The notes under the pieces are model-generated. The model saw only the letters and a list, made by a program, of their open reading frames with translations, was not told the DNA's origin and did no database searches. The position numbers and the translations under genes are program-made. Shown in pieces: positions 1-6,700 of a stretch of 34,204 nucleotides of DNA. The DNA lies in the NCBI GenBank assembly GCA_016744475.1, contig JADGEH010000050.1, positions 1 through 34,204 on the forward strand. Direction: 5' to 3'. The stretch is from Thiotrichales bacterium. GTDB lineage: Bacteria; Pseudomonadota; Gammaproteobacteria; Beggiatoales; Beggiatoaceae. Numbering within the stretch: position 1 is the stretch's first letter; every line of letters starts with the position of its first letter.

Positions 1-39
1 TAATTAAAAAGATAATTAGATAGGGTGTTAAGGGATGCG

Positions 40-330
40 CTATTTAGATGCTTTCAACTTTATTTGCTCTTTTTCCCCCGCTTCTGTAAGTTTTGCTTGT
101 GCCATAACTTCTACGGTTTCTGGGCCAGGTGTGAGTTCAGCATGGTATTTTTTCCACTGTTCTGGCGTAAGGCCTTCGGTGTAGAACCGGATCAAGCCTT
201 TTTGTTTTAAGCGTGCGAGTGATTGGTTAGCAGTCGGGCAGTTGTCTAACGCCATGTATTGCGATGGCGGAGTATATTGCCCTGGTGTTAATTTTAAGAG
301 GATGGTTTTTTCGTTTTTTCCGAGTTGCAT
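40..330 (-). CDS. Small winged-helix-like protein, hypothetical
   Basis: This 96-residue protein is not recognised as a named family. Its middle reads like the recognition part and wing of a winged-helix fold: residues about 33-50 (NQSLARLKQKGLIRFY) are followed by a charged segment and then AKLTEAGE, a pattern common at the end of winged-helix regulators. A DNA-binding role is therefore an inference. An AAAAGGA ribosome binding site lies just before the ATG. It is the last gene of the minus-strand cluster inside the window and follows a possible 23-residue ORF. No signal peptide or membrane segment is seen. Confidence 0.6.
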   Translation of the reverse strand: MQLGKNEKTILLKLTPGQYTPPSQYMALDNCPTANQSLARLKQKGLIRFYTEGLTPEQWKKYHAELTPGPETVEVMAQAKLTEAGEKEQIKLKASK

Positions 331-342
331 GGATATTCCTTT

Positions 343-414
343 TCACTTTAGAAAACGTTTTAAAGTGGATTCTGAAACTTTTTGTGGTGTTACTTTTTGT
401 GATGTTTGAGACAT
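343..414 (-). CDS. Possible 23-residue microprotein
   Basis: This very short ORF starts with ATG, is preceded by a strong AAGGAG site nine bases upstream, and encodes a basic, Ser/Thr/Lys-rich peptide beginning MSQTSQKVTPQKV and ending LKRFLK. It fills the otherwise empty gap between the genes ending at 428 and starting at 330, and its stop lies about 12 bases before the next start codon. It may be a real small protein, or a leader coupling translation of the next gene. The ribosome site is the main support; no family is recognised. Confidence 0.4.
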   Translation of the reverse strand: MSQTSQKVTPQKVSESTLKRFLK

Positions 415-427
415 TACCTAATTCTCC

Positions 428-739
428 TTATGATTTTTTTAGTTGTTTTAAGCATCGTTTACAGGTGACTTGATTTGTCTTGTAAGTCATATTTTGGCTT
501 TTAGCGAATGTCCCACACATCGCTTTGCTTTGATTTGGTGCAATAAAATGTATAGCTCTAACATACCGCGAGTGTGGGTAAGTTTTGAGGATTTGCATTG
601 CAGCTATTTTTTGTGCTTGGATTTCGGTGTATTGAACGTGATGGTTAGTGAGTAGAATGGCTATACGCTCATCCAAGCTTTCTGCGAATTCGGGTTTGAT
701 ATTAAGCTTTAGGGCTTGTTGTACGATGTCATGGAGCAT
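428..739 (-). CDS. Hypothetical phage protein with C-terminal Cys motif
   Basis: This is a 103-residue protein of unknown function. The N-terminal half is helical and acidic. The C-terminal third holds MCG, then about 15 residues later CKRCLKQLKKS, giving a possible Cys3-type metal site. Similar short Cys motifs (CG...VTCKRC) are frequent in small phage accessory proteins, but no activity is known. An AGGAAG ribosome site precedes the ATG, and the gene overlaps the methyltransferase stop by 11 bases, suggesting translational coupling in one operon. Confidence 0.65.
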   Translation of the reverse strand: MLHDIVQQALKLNIKPEFAESLDERIAILLTNHHVQYTEIQAQKIAAMQILKTYPHSRYVRAIHFIAPNQSKAMCGTFAKSQNMTYKTNQVTCKRCLKQLKKS

Positions 740-1694
740 TTTTGTGGGCTTCCTGTATCAGGATATTCCATGCCGTCGCTGCCACGAGCGAAACTTGACC
801 ATTGCCAGTGGCTTCAATTCTGTCCACCCAATGGGCCAGCCCATCAGATATTCCCTGAGCTGCACAAAGCCTTTTTTGTGTATCGGATATTTCCCACCAG
901 CCGCGATCACTTCGTTGAGTGGGCGGCTGTTGGTTTTGTTGGAGATGGGGCTTTTCCAGTCCCTGGCTGTTGGCGCTGGTAGATAACGGATGATGCCTGT
1001 TAGGCTGAGGCTGACATTGCCGTTTCTGTCCTTTTGCCACCCGCCTCGGTCTGAGGCTCTGGGTGTCGGAAGTGTGTAACTTGGCGCTGTCATCACCACT
1101 TCGTGCAATCTGATGCCTGCTTTTTTTGCTTTTTCTTTGTTTTTTTGTAACTTTGCTCGCCCTAGTTTCGCATCGCTGGTGAGCGGTGTGGGCAAGTATC
1201 CACACGCGCTCGCGTTTTTGGTGCGCTCCACAGTCAGAAGCCGCAAGCAATAACGGCGATTCGACGGTGTACCCAAGAGATTCAAGGTCTTGTGCGACGG
1301 TAAGAACATATCCACTTGAGATGAGTCCTGGCACGTTTTCAAGGAAAACGTATCGTGGTCGTACCAGCGCAATAATTTTCGCTGTTTCTGGCCACAGGTT
1401 TCTGTTGTCCTCTGCACCACGCTGCTGTCCTGCCAGCGAGAATGGCTGACAGGGGAATCCTGCTGTAACGACATCAACCATGCCTTGATATGCACTGGCG
1501 TACCCTTCACTGGCGAATGTTCGGACATCGCTGAATATAGGTGCATTTGGCAGGTATCCATCGTTAATTCGCTGCGCAATGACGCGCTGACAGTATTCAT
1601 TGATTTCTACATATCCTGTGCAGTTCCAACCGAGTAGATGCTGGGTACCTAATAGTCCGCCTCCGGCACCTGAGAAAAGGGATAGTTCTTTCAT
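729..1694 (-). CDS. DNA cytosine-5 methyltransferase
   Basis: The protein (321 residues) has the ordered motifs of C5 methyltransferases: motif I LFSGAGGG (residues 6-13), which binds S-adenosylmethionine; motif IV GFPCQPFS (79-86) with catalytic Cys82; motif VI ENVPG (119-123); motif VIII QKRERVW (159-165); and motif X GNGQVSLVAATAW (297-309). It should methylate carbon 5 of cytosine in a specific DNA sequence; phages use this to evade host restriction. The region where target recognition would sit (about 170-285) is hydrophilic and rich in Gln, Ser, Arg and Lys, so it looks poorly folded. A second frame is open through the same DNA (758-1600). No restriction endonuclease is adjacent, so it is probably an orphan enzyme. 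No clear ribosome site precedes the ATG, so coupling to the upstream gene ending at 1701 is likely. Confidence 0.93.
   Translation of the reverse strand: MKELSLFSGAGGGLLGTQHLLGWNCTGYVEINEYCQRVIAQRINDGYLPNAPIFSDVRTFASEGYASAYQGMVDVVTAGFPCQPFSLAGQQRGAEDNRNLWPETAKIIALVRPRYVFLENVPGLISSGYVLTVAQDLESLGYTVESPLLLAASDCGAHQKRERVWILAHTAHQRCETRASKVTKKQRKSKKSRHQIARSGDDSAKLHTSDTQSLRPRRVAKGQKRQCQPQPNRHHPLSTSANSQGLEKPHLQQNQQPPTQRSDRGWWEISDTQKRLCAAQGISDGLAHWVDRIEATGNGQVSLVAATAWNILIQEAHKNAP
758..1600 (-). CDS. Overlapping-frame ORF inside the methyltransferase gene
   Basis: This frame is open for 280 codons, shifted +1 relative to the methyltransferase. Its product has features seen in phage proteins encoded next to or overlapping C5 methyltransferase genes: three spaced copies of a Leu-Pro-x-Pro motif (YLPTPLTSDAK about 135-145, TLPTPRASDRG about 176-186, YLPAPTARDWK about 206-216) and a C-terminal LMGWPIGWTELKPLA (252-266) then FRSWQRRHG. 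The DNA for PLAMVKF is the same DNA that encodes GNGQV of methyltransferase motif X in the other frame. The N-terminal 100 residues are less convincing, so the real start may be internal (for example the ATG near residue 98 or 170). Ribosome-site support at 1600 is weak. Function is unknown; a target-recognition or partner role is inference. Confidence 0.5.
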   Translation of the reverse strand: MNTVSASLRSELTMDTCQMHLYSAMSEHSPVKGTPVHIKAWLMSLQQDSPVSHSRWQDSSVVQRTTETCGQKQRKLLRWYDHDTFSLKTCQDSSQVDMFLPSHKTLNLLGTPSNRRYCLRLLTVERTKNASACGYLPTPLTSDAKLGRAKLQKNKEKAKKAGIRLHEVVMTAPSYTLPTPRASDRGGWQKDRNGNVSLSLTGIIRYLPAPTARDWKSPISNKTNSRPLNEVIAAGGKYPIHKKGFVQLREYLMGWPIGWTELKPLAMVKFRSWQRRHGIS

Positions 1695-1700
1695 GTTAGT

Positions 1701-1967
1701 TTATGATACAGGGAGCTTGTAATGGGCTATATATAATTCACAGCCTCTTTTAAAGGCTTTAAAAAAATCATTAAAATAATCGACAATTTTATTGGTATAA
1801 ATATTTTTTAATTGATACATGGCATAGTCTTCACCAGCCCTCTTCTGAAGTTTTTCAACTTTAAAAAAATAACTTTGCATACGAAACAATTCATCATTAT
1901 CAAGCCCATAATATCTATTTACATTTATCTCTTTATTTGTATATATCATACTTAAATAAATCCTCAT
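1701..1967 (-). CDS. Hypothetical small protein
   Basis: This protein is rich in Tyr, Phe and Lys (start MRIYLSMIYTNK, end IAHYKLPVS), about 88 residues, and no family is recognised. An upstream in-frame ATG at 2012 would extend it by 15 residues and overlap the upstream gene. The ATG at 1967 lies 14 bases after the upstream stop and is preferred on operon spacing, though neither has a strong ribosome site. The DNA is more AT-rich than its neighbours, as often seen in phage accessory genes. Confidence 0.5.
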   Translation of the reverse strand: MRIYLSMIYTNKEINVNRYYGLDNDELFRMQSYFFKVEKLQKRAGEDYAMYQLKNIYTNKIVDYFNDFFKAFKRGCELYIAHYKLPVS

Positions 1968-1980
1968 TGTTTTTATAACT

Positions 1981-2394
1981 TTAATACTCTTTAAAAAAAG
2001 AGTGCGCACCACAACATGGGCATGTTGAATGTATCATGCCTGTTTTATTGTTTAATTTATCTTTACGCTGATTTAATGCGTGAATATTTTTGCAGCGACA
2101 ACATTTAACTTGCTTTTGAACATGCTCTTGTTTATCACTGTCATCTTTTAAAATCATTGATAGTTCAAGATATTGATGATCTACGGCTGGTCTGGTTTTT
2201 TTATCTATATAATTCTTTGGCCATGCTTTATCTGTTTTTCTAAGATTGTGTTTCTGCATGGCTTGTTGTCGTGTATAAGTTTCCGCTTTACTTAAATCTG
2301 ATGTATAGCCTTTATTTTCTTTCCCCCACCACATCACATCATTTCCACAATATGAACGGCTATCTTGTAGATAATAGAGTTCTTCTTCAGTCAT
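1981..2394 (-). CDS. Phage hypothetical protein with C-terminal zinc ribbon
   Basis: The N-terminal part (YYLQDSRSYCGNDVMWWGKENKGYTSDLSKAETYT, here split: YYLQDSRSYCGNDVMWW then GKENKGYTSDLSKAE) matches a small, widespread phage protein type whose members read YYLQD(S/T)R.YVGN...WW...GYT.DL.KAE and later WPK.YID. Its function is unknown. The C-terminal part adds CCRCKN at about residues 98-103 and CPCCGAH at about 125-131, a four-Cys zinc ribbon that probably binds nucleic acid or protein. A GGAG ribosome site lies eight bases before the ATG. It sits in the methyltransferase cluster. Confidence 0.75.
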   Translation of the reverse strand: MTEEELYYLQDSRSYCGNDVMWWGKENKGYTSDLSKAETYTRQQAMQKHNLRKTDKAWPKNYIDKKTRPAVDHQYLELSMILKDDSDKQEHVQKQVKCCRCKNIHALNQRKDKLNNKTGMIHSTCPCCGAHSFFKEY

Positions 2395-2425
2395 GTTGCT
2401 TTCTCCATAGCATAAAATGAATTTT

Positions 2426-2608
2426 TTATATTACTTCGTAATAGGTTCTATTAGCCCAATAGTCTTTATCAGGTTTTAAGCCATATTCTAATGCTTCATC
2501 TTTATACACACGAAATGGTTTTCCAAGACGGGTGACTTTTACCTGCTGACCATTTATACAAACTACGTCGCCTACATTGTCTTTATCGCTATAATAAAAA
2601 TCACTCAT
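2426..2608 (-). CDS. Small hypothetical protein
   Basis: This is a 60-residue protein starting MSDFYYSDKDNVGDVV. The middle (VCINGQQVKVTRLGKPFRVY) resembles a short beta-barrel, but no family is recognised. The ATG at 2608 is chosen over the in-frame ATG at 2620 because GGAG sits six bases before it. It is the first gene after the promoter/palindrome region at 2650-2702, so it heads the transcript that should run through the methyltransferase. Confidence 0.55.
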   Translation of the reverse strand: MSDFYYSDKDNVGDVVCINGQQVKVTRLGKPFRVYKDEALEYGLKPDKDYWANRTYYEVI

Positions 2609-2649
2609 CACTGTCTCCATTTCTTTACTTTAACCGTCGTTAAAAATAT

Positions 2650-2691
2650 AAGAATACTAAATAGTATATAACTATACTATTTAGTATTCTT
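2650..2691. repeat. Perfect 19-bp inverted repeat (tandem operators or terminator)
   Basis: Two perfect 19-base arms (2650-2668 and 2673-2691) flank a 4-base centre. Each arm also contains a 14-bp palindrome of the form ATACT-N4-AGTAT (2654-2667 and 2674-2687), and their centres are exactly 20 bp apart, about two helical turns. This is the geometry of paired operators bound on one face of the DNA. On the minus strand the large hairpin lies after the primase stop and is followed by ATATTTTTAA, so it could also act as a weak AT-rich terminator. Confidence 0.7.
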
Positions 2692-2702
2692 CAAAAAGTC
2701 AA
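2674..2702 (-). promoter_or_regulatory. Putative sigma-70 promoter for the methyltransferase cluster
   Basis: On the minus strand TTGACT (2702-2697) and TAGTAT (2679-2674) are separated by 17 bases, close to the sigma-70 consensus and at optimal spacing. The -10 box lies wholly inside the right-hand palindrome, so a protein bound there would block polymerase. It points to the genes at 2608 and onward to 40. Confidence 0.55.
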
Positions 2703-2717
2703 TATGCTTTATAGAGT

Positions 2718-5700
2718 TTATTTTAGGCTAAATTCTACCTCTTCTTTTTGGTCTTGAGTGGATTCCATTTGCTGTGAGCTGCGTGGCCAGTCGATGCCTG
2801 CGGCTTGAATTTTGTTCCAAGATAGCCAGATGCCTGAGTTGATTTGCGTGCGGCGTATGTAGACGGTGCCTGTTCGCTTGCCATTTTTGCGTTTGATGAG
2901 AAACCCATCGGCTTCTAGGTGATCAAGGAGTTTTTGGGGACTGGTGACAGCGTGTCCTTTTTTGTGTTTTTCGAGAAAGCGCAGAATGATGCTGGCGCTG
3001 GTGCAGATGATGTAGTTATTTTCTTGGACTTGATGGCCTTCATCGTTCATTTTGTATTCCCATCCATCTTCTTTGATTTTGATGAGTGGATAGGTCTGTG
3101 GGGATTCGCTATAGAGTAGTTCTGCCACTTCTTTAAGGATGCCATACGATTCTTTGCGCATGGGTTTGCCTTCTGTGAGATGGCGATGAAAGAAATGGTA
3201 GATGGTGCGTCCTAGGCGGATGTCGCCTTTGATGCCTGCAAATTCTTCTAGGTATTCCCAGGTGAGAATTTGCATGGCGTAGTTTTTGACGAAGCGGGTT
3301 TTATCTTGACTGAGTTCATCGCCGACTTTGGTGAGTAGTGTTTGTGTGATGTCCGCTAGTCGGCTTTGTAGGGCTTGATCGGTGATGGTGCTTTTTATCC
3401 ATTCTGCCCAAGCGCGAACGGGAAAGTGGATGTTTTTTTGTGGGAAATACTCTGTGCCTTTGGATGTGTCTAGGTTGAATTTGAGCATTTTGGCATCCAG
3501 CGCGGCATCGTGCTGAAAGGGATCGTCTTGTCCGGTCATGATGACGGGGGCGCAGGCGAAGAAGGGATTTTTGCTGTGGGTGAGGGTTTTTCCATCGTAG
3601 CATTCGTTGAGAATGTGTACGAAGGCGCGAAAGTCGTCTCGGTATTCGGCTGCAAATCGGCTGATTTCATCGACTCCAACGGGGAAGAAGTGCCCACGCA
3701 CCAGTTGGATGCGGCGATAGCTGGAGCCAGGTTCGGTGTGTGGAAAGGCGAGAAAGCCTGTGAGGTGTGTGAGCCAGCCGAATAACCGAGATTTGCCGCT
3801 GTCGTGCCCCGCTGACATCATCATGTGAGGGTAGCTTTTGGTGAAGACTTTTAGAAAGCTTCCGAGTACCCAGTTGAGCACAAATAGAGCTTTGTGATCG
3901 GTGAAGGCTTTGTCTAGATCACGAATGATATGAGCTGCTTGGCTTTGTGGGGTGTCTGGAAATATGAGGTCGTGGTAGACGTAATCGCCCATTCTTTGAT
4001 AGGTGTTTTGGGCATCGTTGAGTTGAAGGCTGTCATCGCCCATTTTGACGAGTCCAATGACGTTGACGGTTTTTTTCCCAAAGCGATTATCGCGGCTTAG
4101 ACCGCCAATCAGGGTTTTAATCGCTTTTGGATTGTAGGTGATGCCTAGTTTGTTGTAGGTGGCATCGCTGCCGAGTTCGTGGGCTTCTATGATGTCTGTT
4201 AGCAGGGCATTTTCGGCATCGGGTCTGGCATAGTGGATGAGGGTTTTTCGATGGGGTCTGCCTGCACTCATACCATAAAGAGCCACTCGTTCGGGCAATA
4301 GTTCTATGGGGTCTACACGATAAGGTCGCCAATCGGCTATTAATTCGATCCCGTCATCTGTTGTGCGATTTACGGTGTCTCGATGGCATTGGTAATATTG
4401 TAAGCGCCCCCAGGCTTGAGGGTCTTTGAACCAGGGTGAACCTGCTGGAAATAGGGCGGTGATGGGGTTGTTGGCTATTTCTCTAAGCTTTGTGAGGTCG
4501 CCATCGCATGTATCTTTGGCTAAACCCTGTGGCAGGGTGTCACTGTAGACTATTTCGGCAATATAGCCGTGACTGATGATACGGTGATATAGCGTATGTA
4601 GGCTGTGTTGATATTCGGTATTGATTTCAGGCCAGAGTGTGACCGCTTGGTTGGGCTTAATCCAGTTGAGCGGGAGTTTTTTGGCGTGTTCTGCGCTGAG
4701 ATAGGCGACGGCTGGGCATTTTGCGAGTGTAAGAATGAGCGCATCGAGGGGGCGGCGCACGAGCCAAAGGTGTTTGGCCTTTTTTACCCAAGGTAAATGA
4801 GGGGCGTACATTAAGCCGGGGCTGTGAGGGACACTGGTGGTCGCTTGTTCTATGTTGAGTTTGGCGACAGTGTGAATGTCACCCAAGGTATCTATGAGTG
4901 GGAATATGATGTGCCCCTCTTCATAACCGTAGTGTAATTCGGGTTTTAGTGCGTCTGTTGGTAGGTGGTAGGTGTCGGTGAGCCATGTGGTGGCTTGGCC
5001 TATGTCTTTATGTTTTCTGGCTTGTCGCCATTCATGAGGAACATTTTGGGTGAGTGTGTCGGCACCTGGGCGCAATTGGCTTACAACTTCTTCTATGCCG
5101 CCTTTGCGGGCTAAGTCGTTGTAGTCGGTAGGTTTGTCGGTGTTGTCGTCAAAGCGGCTGAAGTCGGGCGTTGTCCAATGCCCATTGACTGATTCGGCGG
5201 CTATTTTAGCTTTGGTGATGCCTGCTTGCCTGATGATGCCGTCTTTTCCGGGCCACTGGTCATTGTCTGCCCGGATGATGATGTTGTGTTGCGGATATTT
5301 TTTGCGCAGGGCTTGGGCAACGATAGGCAGGTTGCCAGCTACAAAGGCAACGATAATAACCTCTTGGTAGTCCATCGCGGCATAGAGGGTTGCGCCTGTG
5401 GCGTAGCCTTCACAGAGATGAATGTCTTGCGGATGCCTAATATCAAGTTCCCCTAGTCTGCAAAACAGCCCTTTCGATGTGCCTCCAAGAAAGTATTTGT
5501 CGTTGTCACTGGATTTTCCGGTGCGGATTTTTTGTAGATTGCGCAATTCGCCGTCAATGTTGTACATGGGGATGGCCAGGTATGGGCCGTAGTAGTCGTC
5601 TCCAAAACGGGCGATGTGCGGTAGGATGTTTTTCTTTTCTAGGTAGGGGTGTTCACCGAATTGTGAAAGGTGCTGCCAGGTGTCTTGTGCTTGTTGGGCT

Positions 5701-6035
5701 ATTTTTTTATTTTCTTGGGCTTTTTTCTTTTCTGCTTGGCGCTGCTGTTGTTTGCGCCATTTTTCGTAGTCGGCTGGGCTGATGCCTGGGCTATTATCTT
5801 TATCATCAAGTTCCCAGGATTTCAGTGTGTCGTTGATCTCTTCGCGTGCCCATGAACCGAAATTGACCACGTAAGCTTCGTTGTGATGAGGGATGCGATG
5901 GGCTGAGTACCAGGCGTTTTTATTTTCTTTACCTCCTACAATGGTGTCTTTGACACGATGAATGTCCCCGTCAATATTGAGTGTTGTGATGTCTAATCCT
6001 GAACTTTGGAGTTGTGCTATCAACTGTTGAATCAT
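2718..6035 (-). CDS. Toprim/DUF927 primase-helicase, replication protein
   Basis: This 1105-residue multidomain replication protein has a Lys/Gln-rich helical linker (about 90-120) followed by a Toprim domain (about 205-308) with CEGYATG (Glu209), RADND (Asp257, Asp259) and DYNDL, the metal-binding residues of DnaG-type primases. Residues about 415-510 look like a second, degenerate Toprim. A DUF927-type P-loop ATPase follows (about 540-850): SAGHDSGKS near 740 as Walker A, VGVDEIS near 787 as Walker B, and IMTGQDDP as a likely sensor. The C-terminus is a winged helix. It probably primes and unwinds phage DNA at the fork. The gene ends 16 bp before the 2650-2691 palindrome, and an intrinsic terminator lies just upstream of its start. 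The domain set is common in phages and integrative elements. Confidence 0.85.
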   Translation of the reverse strand: MIQQLIAQLQSSGLDITTLNIDGDIHRVKDTIVGGKENKNAWYSAHRIPHHNEAYVVNFGSWAREEINDTLKSWELDDKDNSPGISPADYEKWRKQQQRQAEKKKAQENKKIAQQAQDTWQHLSQFGEHPYLEKKNILPHIARFGDDYYGPYLAIPMYNIDGELRNLQKIRTGKSSDNDKYFLGGTSKGLFCRLGELDIRHPQDIHLCEGYATGATLYAAMDYQEVIIVAFVAGNLPIVAQALRKKYPQHNIIIRADNDQWPGKDGIIRQAGITKAKIAAESVNGHWTTPDFSRFDDNTDKPTDYNDLARKGGIEEVVSQLRPGADTLTQNVPHEWRQARKHKDIGQATTWLTDTYHLPTDALKPELHYGYEEGHIIFPLIDTLGDIHTVAKLNIEQATTSVPHSPGLMYAPHLPWVKKAKHLWLVRRPLDALILTLAKCPAVAYLSAEHAKKLPLNWIKPNQAVTLWPEINTEYQHSLHTLYHRIISHGYIAEIVYSDTLPQGLAKDTCDGDLTKLREIANNPITALFPAGSPWFKDPQAWGRLQYYQCHRDTVNRTTDDGIELIADWRPYRVDPIELLPERVALYGMSAGRPHRKTLIHYARPDAENALLTDIIEAHELGSDATYNKLGITYNPKAIKTLIGGLSRDNRFGKKTVNVIGLVKMGDDSLQLNDAQNTYQRMGDYVYHDLIFPDTPQSQAAHIIRDLDKAFTDHKALFVLNWVLGSFLKVFTKSYPHMMMSAGHDSGKSRLFGWLTHLTGFLAFPHTEPGSSYRRIQLVRGHFFPVGVDEISRFAAEYRDDFRAFVHILNECYDGKTLTHSKNPFFACAPVIMTGQDDPFQHDAALDAKMLKFNLDTSKGTEYFPQKNIHFPVRAWAEWIKSTITDQALQSRLADITQTLLTKVGDELSQDKTRFVKNYAMQILTWEYLEEFAGIKGDIRLGRTIYHFFHRHLTEGKPMRKESYGILKEVAELLYSESPQTYPLIKIKEDGWEYKMNDEGHQVQENNYIICTSASIILRFLEKHKKGHAVTSPQKLLDHLEADGFLIKRKNGKRTGTVYIRRTQINSGIWLSWNKIQAAGIDWPRSSQQMESTQDQKEEVEFSLK

Positions 6036-6093
6036 AGAGAGGCTTCTTGCTGTCTAATGCATGGTTTATTTGTTTTTTGATGCGTGATGAGGC

Positions 6094-6120
6094 AAAAAAT
6101 AACGGCAATCCTTTGCCGTT
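6094..6120 (-). terminator. Intrinsic terminator between regulator genes and primase
   Basis: On the minus strand an 8-bp perfect stem (AACGGCAA / TTGCCGTT, 6120-6113 and 6108-6101) with a 4-base loop is followed by ATTTTTT (6100-6094). It lies after the stop of the ribbon-helix-helix gene (6138) and before the primase start (6035). Primase transcription therefore needs readthrough, antitermination or a promoter inside this 100-bp gap. Confidence 0.75.
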
Positions 6121-6137
6121 AGGTCTGGTAGCACGTT

Positions 6138-6320
6138 TTAGAAAATGGGTTTTATGTTTGCTTCGGTGGCCGCTCTCAATAATCCAGCGGCGTACCTTTG
6201 AAAACTGCTGCCATTTTTTTTGCCCAGTTGTTTTATTTCATCCCGTAAGGTTTTTGTCATCCTTATCGTGGTTTGAACTTCAGTTTGGGCTTCGTGCTTC
6301 TCTTGCATATCACTACTCAT
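6138..6320 (-). CDS. Ribbon-helix-helix (Arc-like) regulator
   Basis: This 60-residue protein matches the Arc/MetJ ribbon-helix-helix fold: a short strand (VQTTIRMTKTL, about 15-25) that would insert into the DNA major groove, then two helices (RDEIKQLGKKNGSSF and QRYAAGLLRAATEA). Such proteins dimerise and bind short palindromes, often in pairs. A GGAGGT ribosome site sits five bases before the ATG. It follows the 87-residue gene and precedes a terminator. The paired ATACT-N4-AGTAT sites at 2650-2691 are plausible targets, but that link is inference. Confidence 0.75.
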   Translation of the reverse strand: MSSDMQEKHEAQTEVQTTIRMTKTLRDEIKQLGKKNGSSFQRYAAGLLRAATEANIKPIF

Positions 6321-6335
6321 GGCCTACCTCCGATT

Positions 6336-6599
6336 TTATGTAGGGTTAAAAGATTCGGGCCTCACTCTGGTTTTTATTTTTTCTAGGGTGATGGGATCAT
6401 TTCTTTTACCACTGGCGACGTAAGTGACGTGCCGTGGTGTTCTATTGAATTCTCTCTGTGCAACATTGCTTAAGCAAGAGCCTTGCATGAGGTAGGACAG
6501 CTTGATGAGAAAATTAAGCTTTTCTCCTGCTTCTGTTACAGCAATCAGTTTTCCCACTGTGTAGCACAATTCTTGTTCGAGAATTTTCGTGTTGTTCAT
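6336..6599 (-). CDS. Putative helix-turn-helix phage regulator
   Basis: This 87-residue protein has a C-terminal segment LSNVAQREFNRTPRHVTYVASGKR (about 43-66, shown in two parts: LSNVAQREFNRT and PRHVTYVASGKR) that resembles the helix-turn-helix of small phage Cro/CII-type proteins (VA.E...S.RHV..V..GKR). It is divergently transcribed from the regulator at 6701, the usual layout of a lysis-lysogeny switch. A GGAA ribosome site precedes the ATG. Assignment rests on this motif only; whether it acts as activator or repressor is not visible. Confidence 0.55.
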   Translation of the reverse strand: MNNTKILEQELCYTVGKLIAVTEAGEKLNFLIKLSYLMQGSCLSNVAQREFNRTPRHVTYVASGKRNDPITLEKIKTRVRPESFNPT

Positions 6600-6630
6600 G
6601 TGTATAATTCCGTTTAGTTAATGACAGTCT

Positions 6631-6659
6631 CTAAATAGAGGTTACTACTCAATAGAGGT
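6631..6659. promoter_or_regulatory. Direct repeat, candidate operator
   Basis: CTAAATAGAGGT (6631-6642) and CTCAATAGAGGT (6648-6659) differ at one base and start 17 bp apart in the 101-bp divergent gap between the regulators at 6599 and 6701. The first copy is also part of the small palindrome CTCTAAATAGAG. This is where a repressor controlling both directions would bind. No clean sigma-70 promoter could be picked by eye here. Confidence 0.5.
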
Positions 6660-6700
6660 ATTTTCAATCATTTTTACTCAAAAAGATTCTGGACGGATAA

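Noticed and set aside
3510-3785. Long plus-strand open frame across the primase gene
   Set aside because: It is antisense to a conserved P-loop region and its product shows no recognisable motif; it follows from the codon pattern of the primase.
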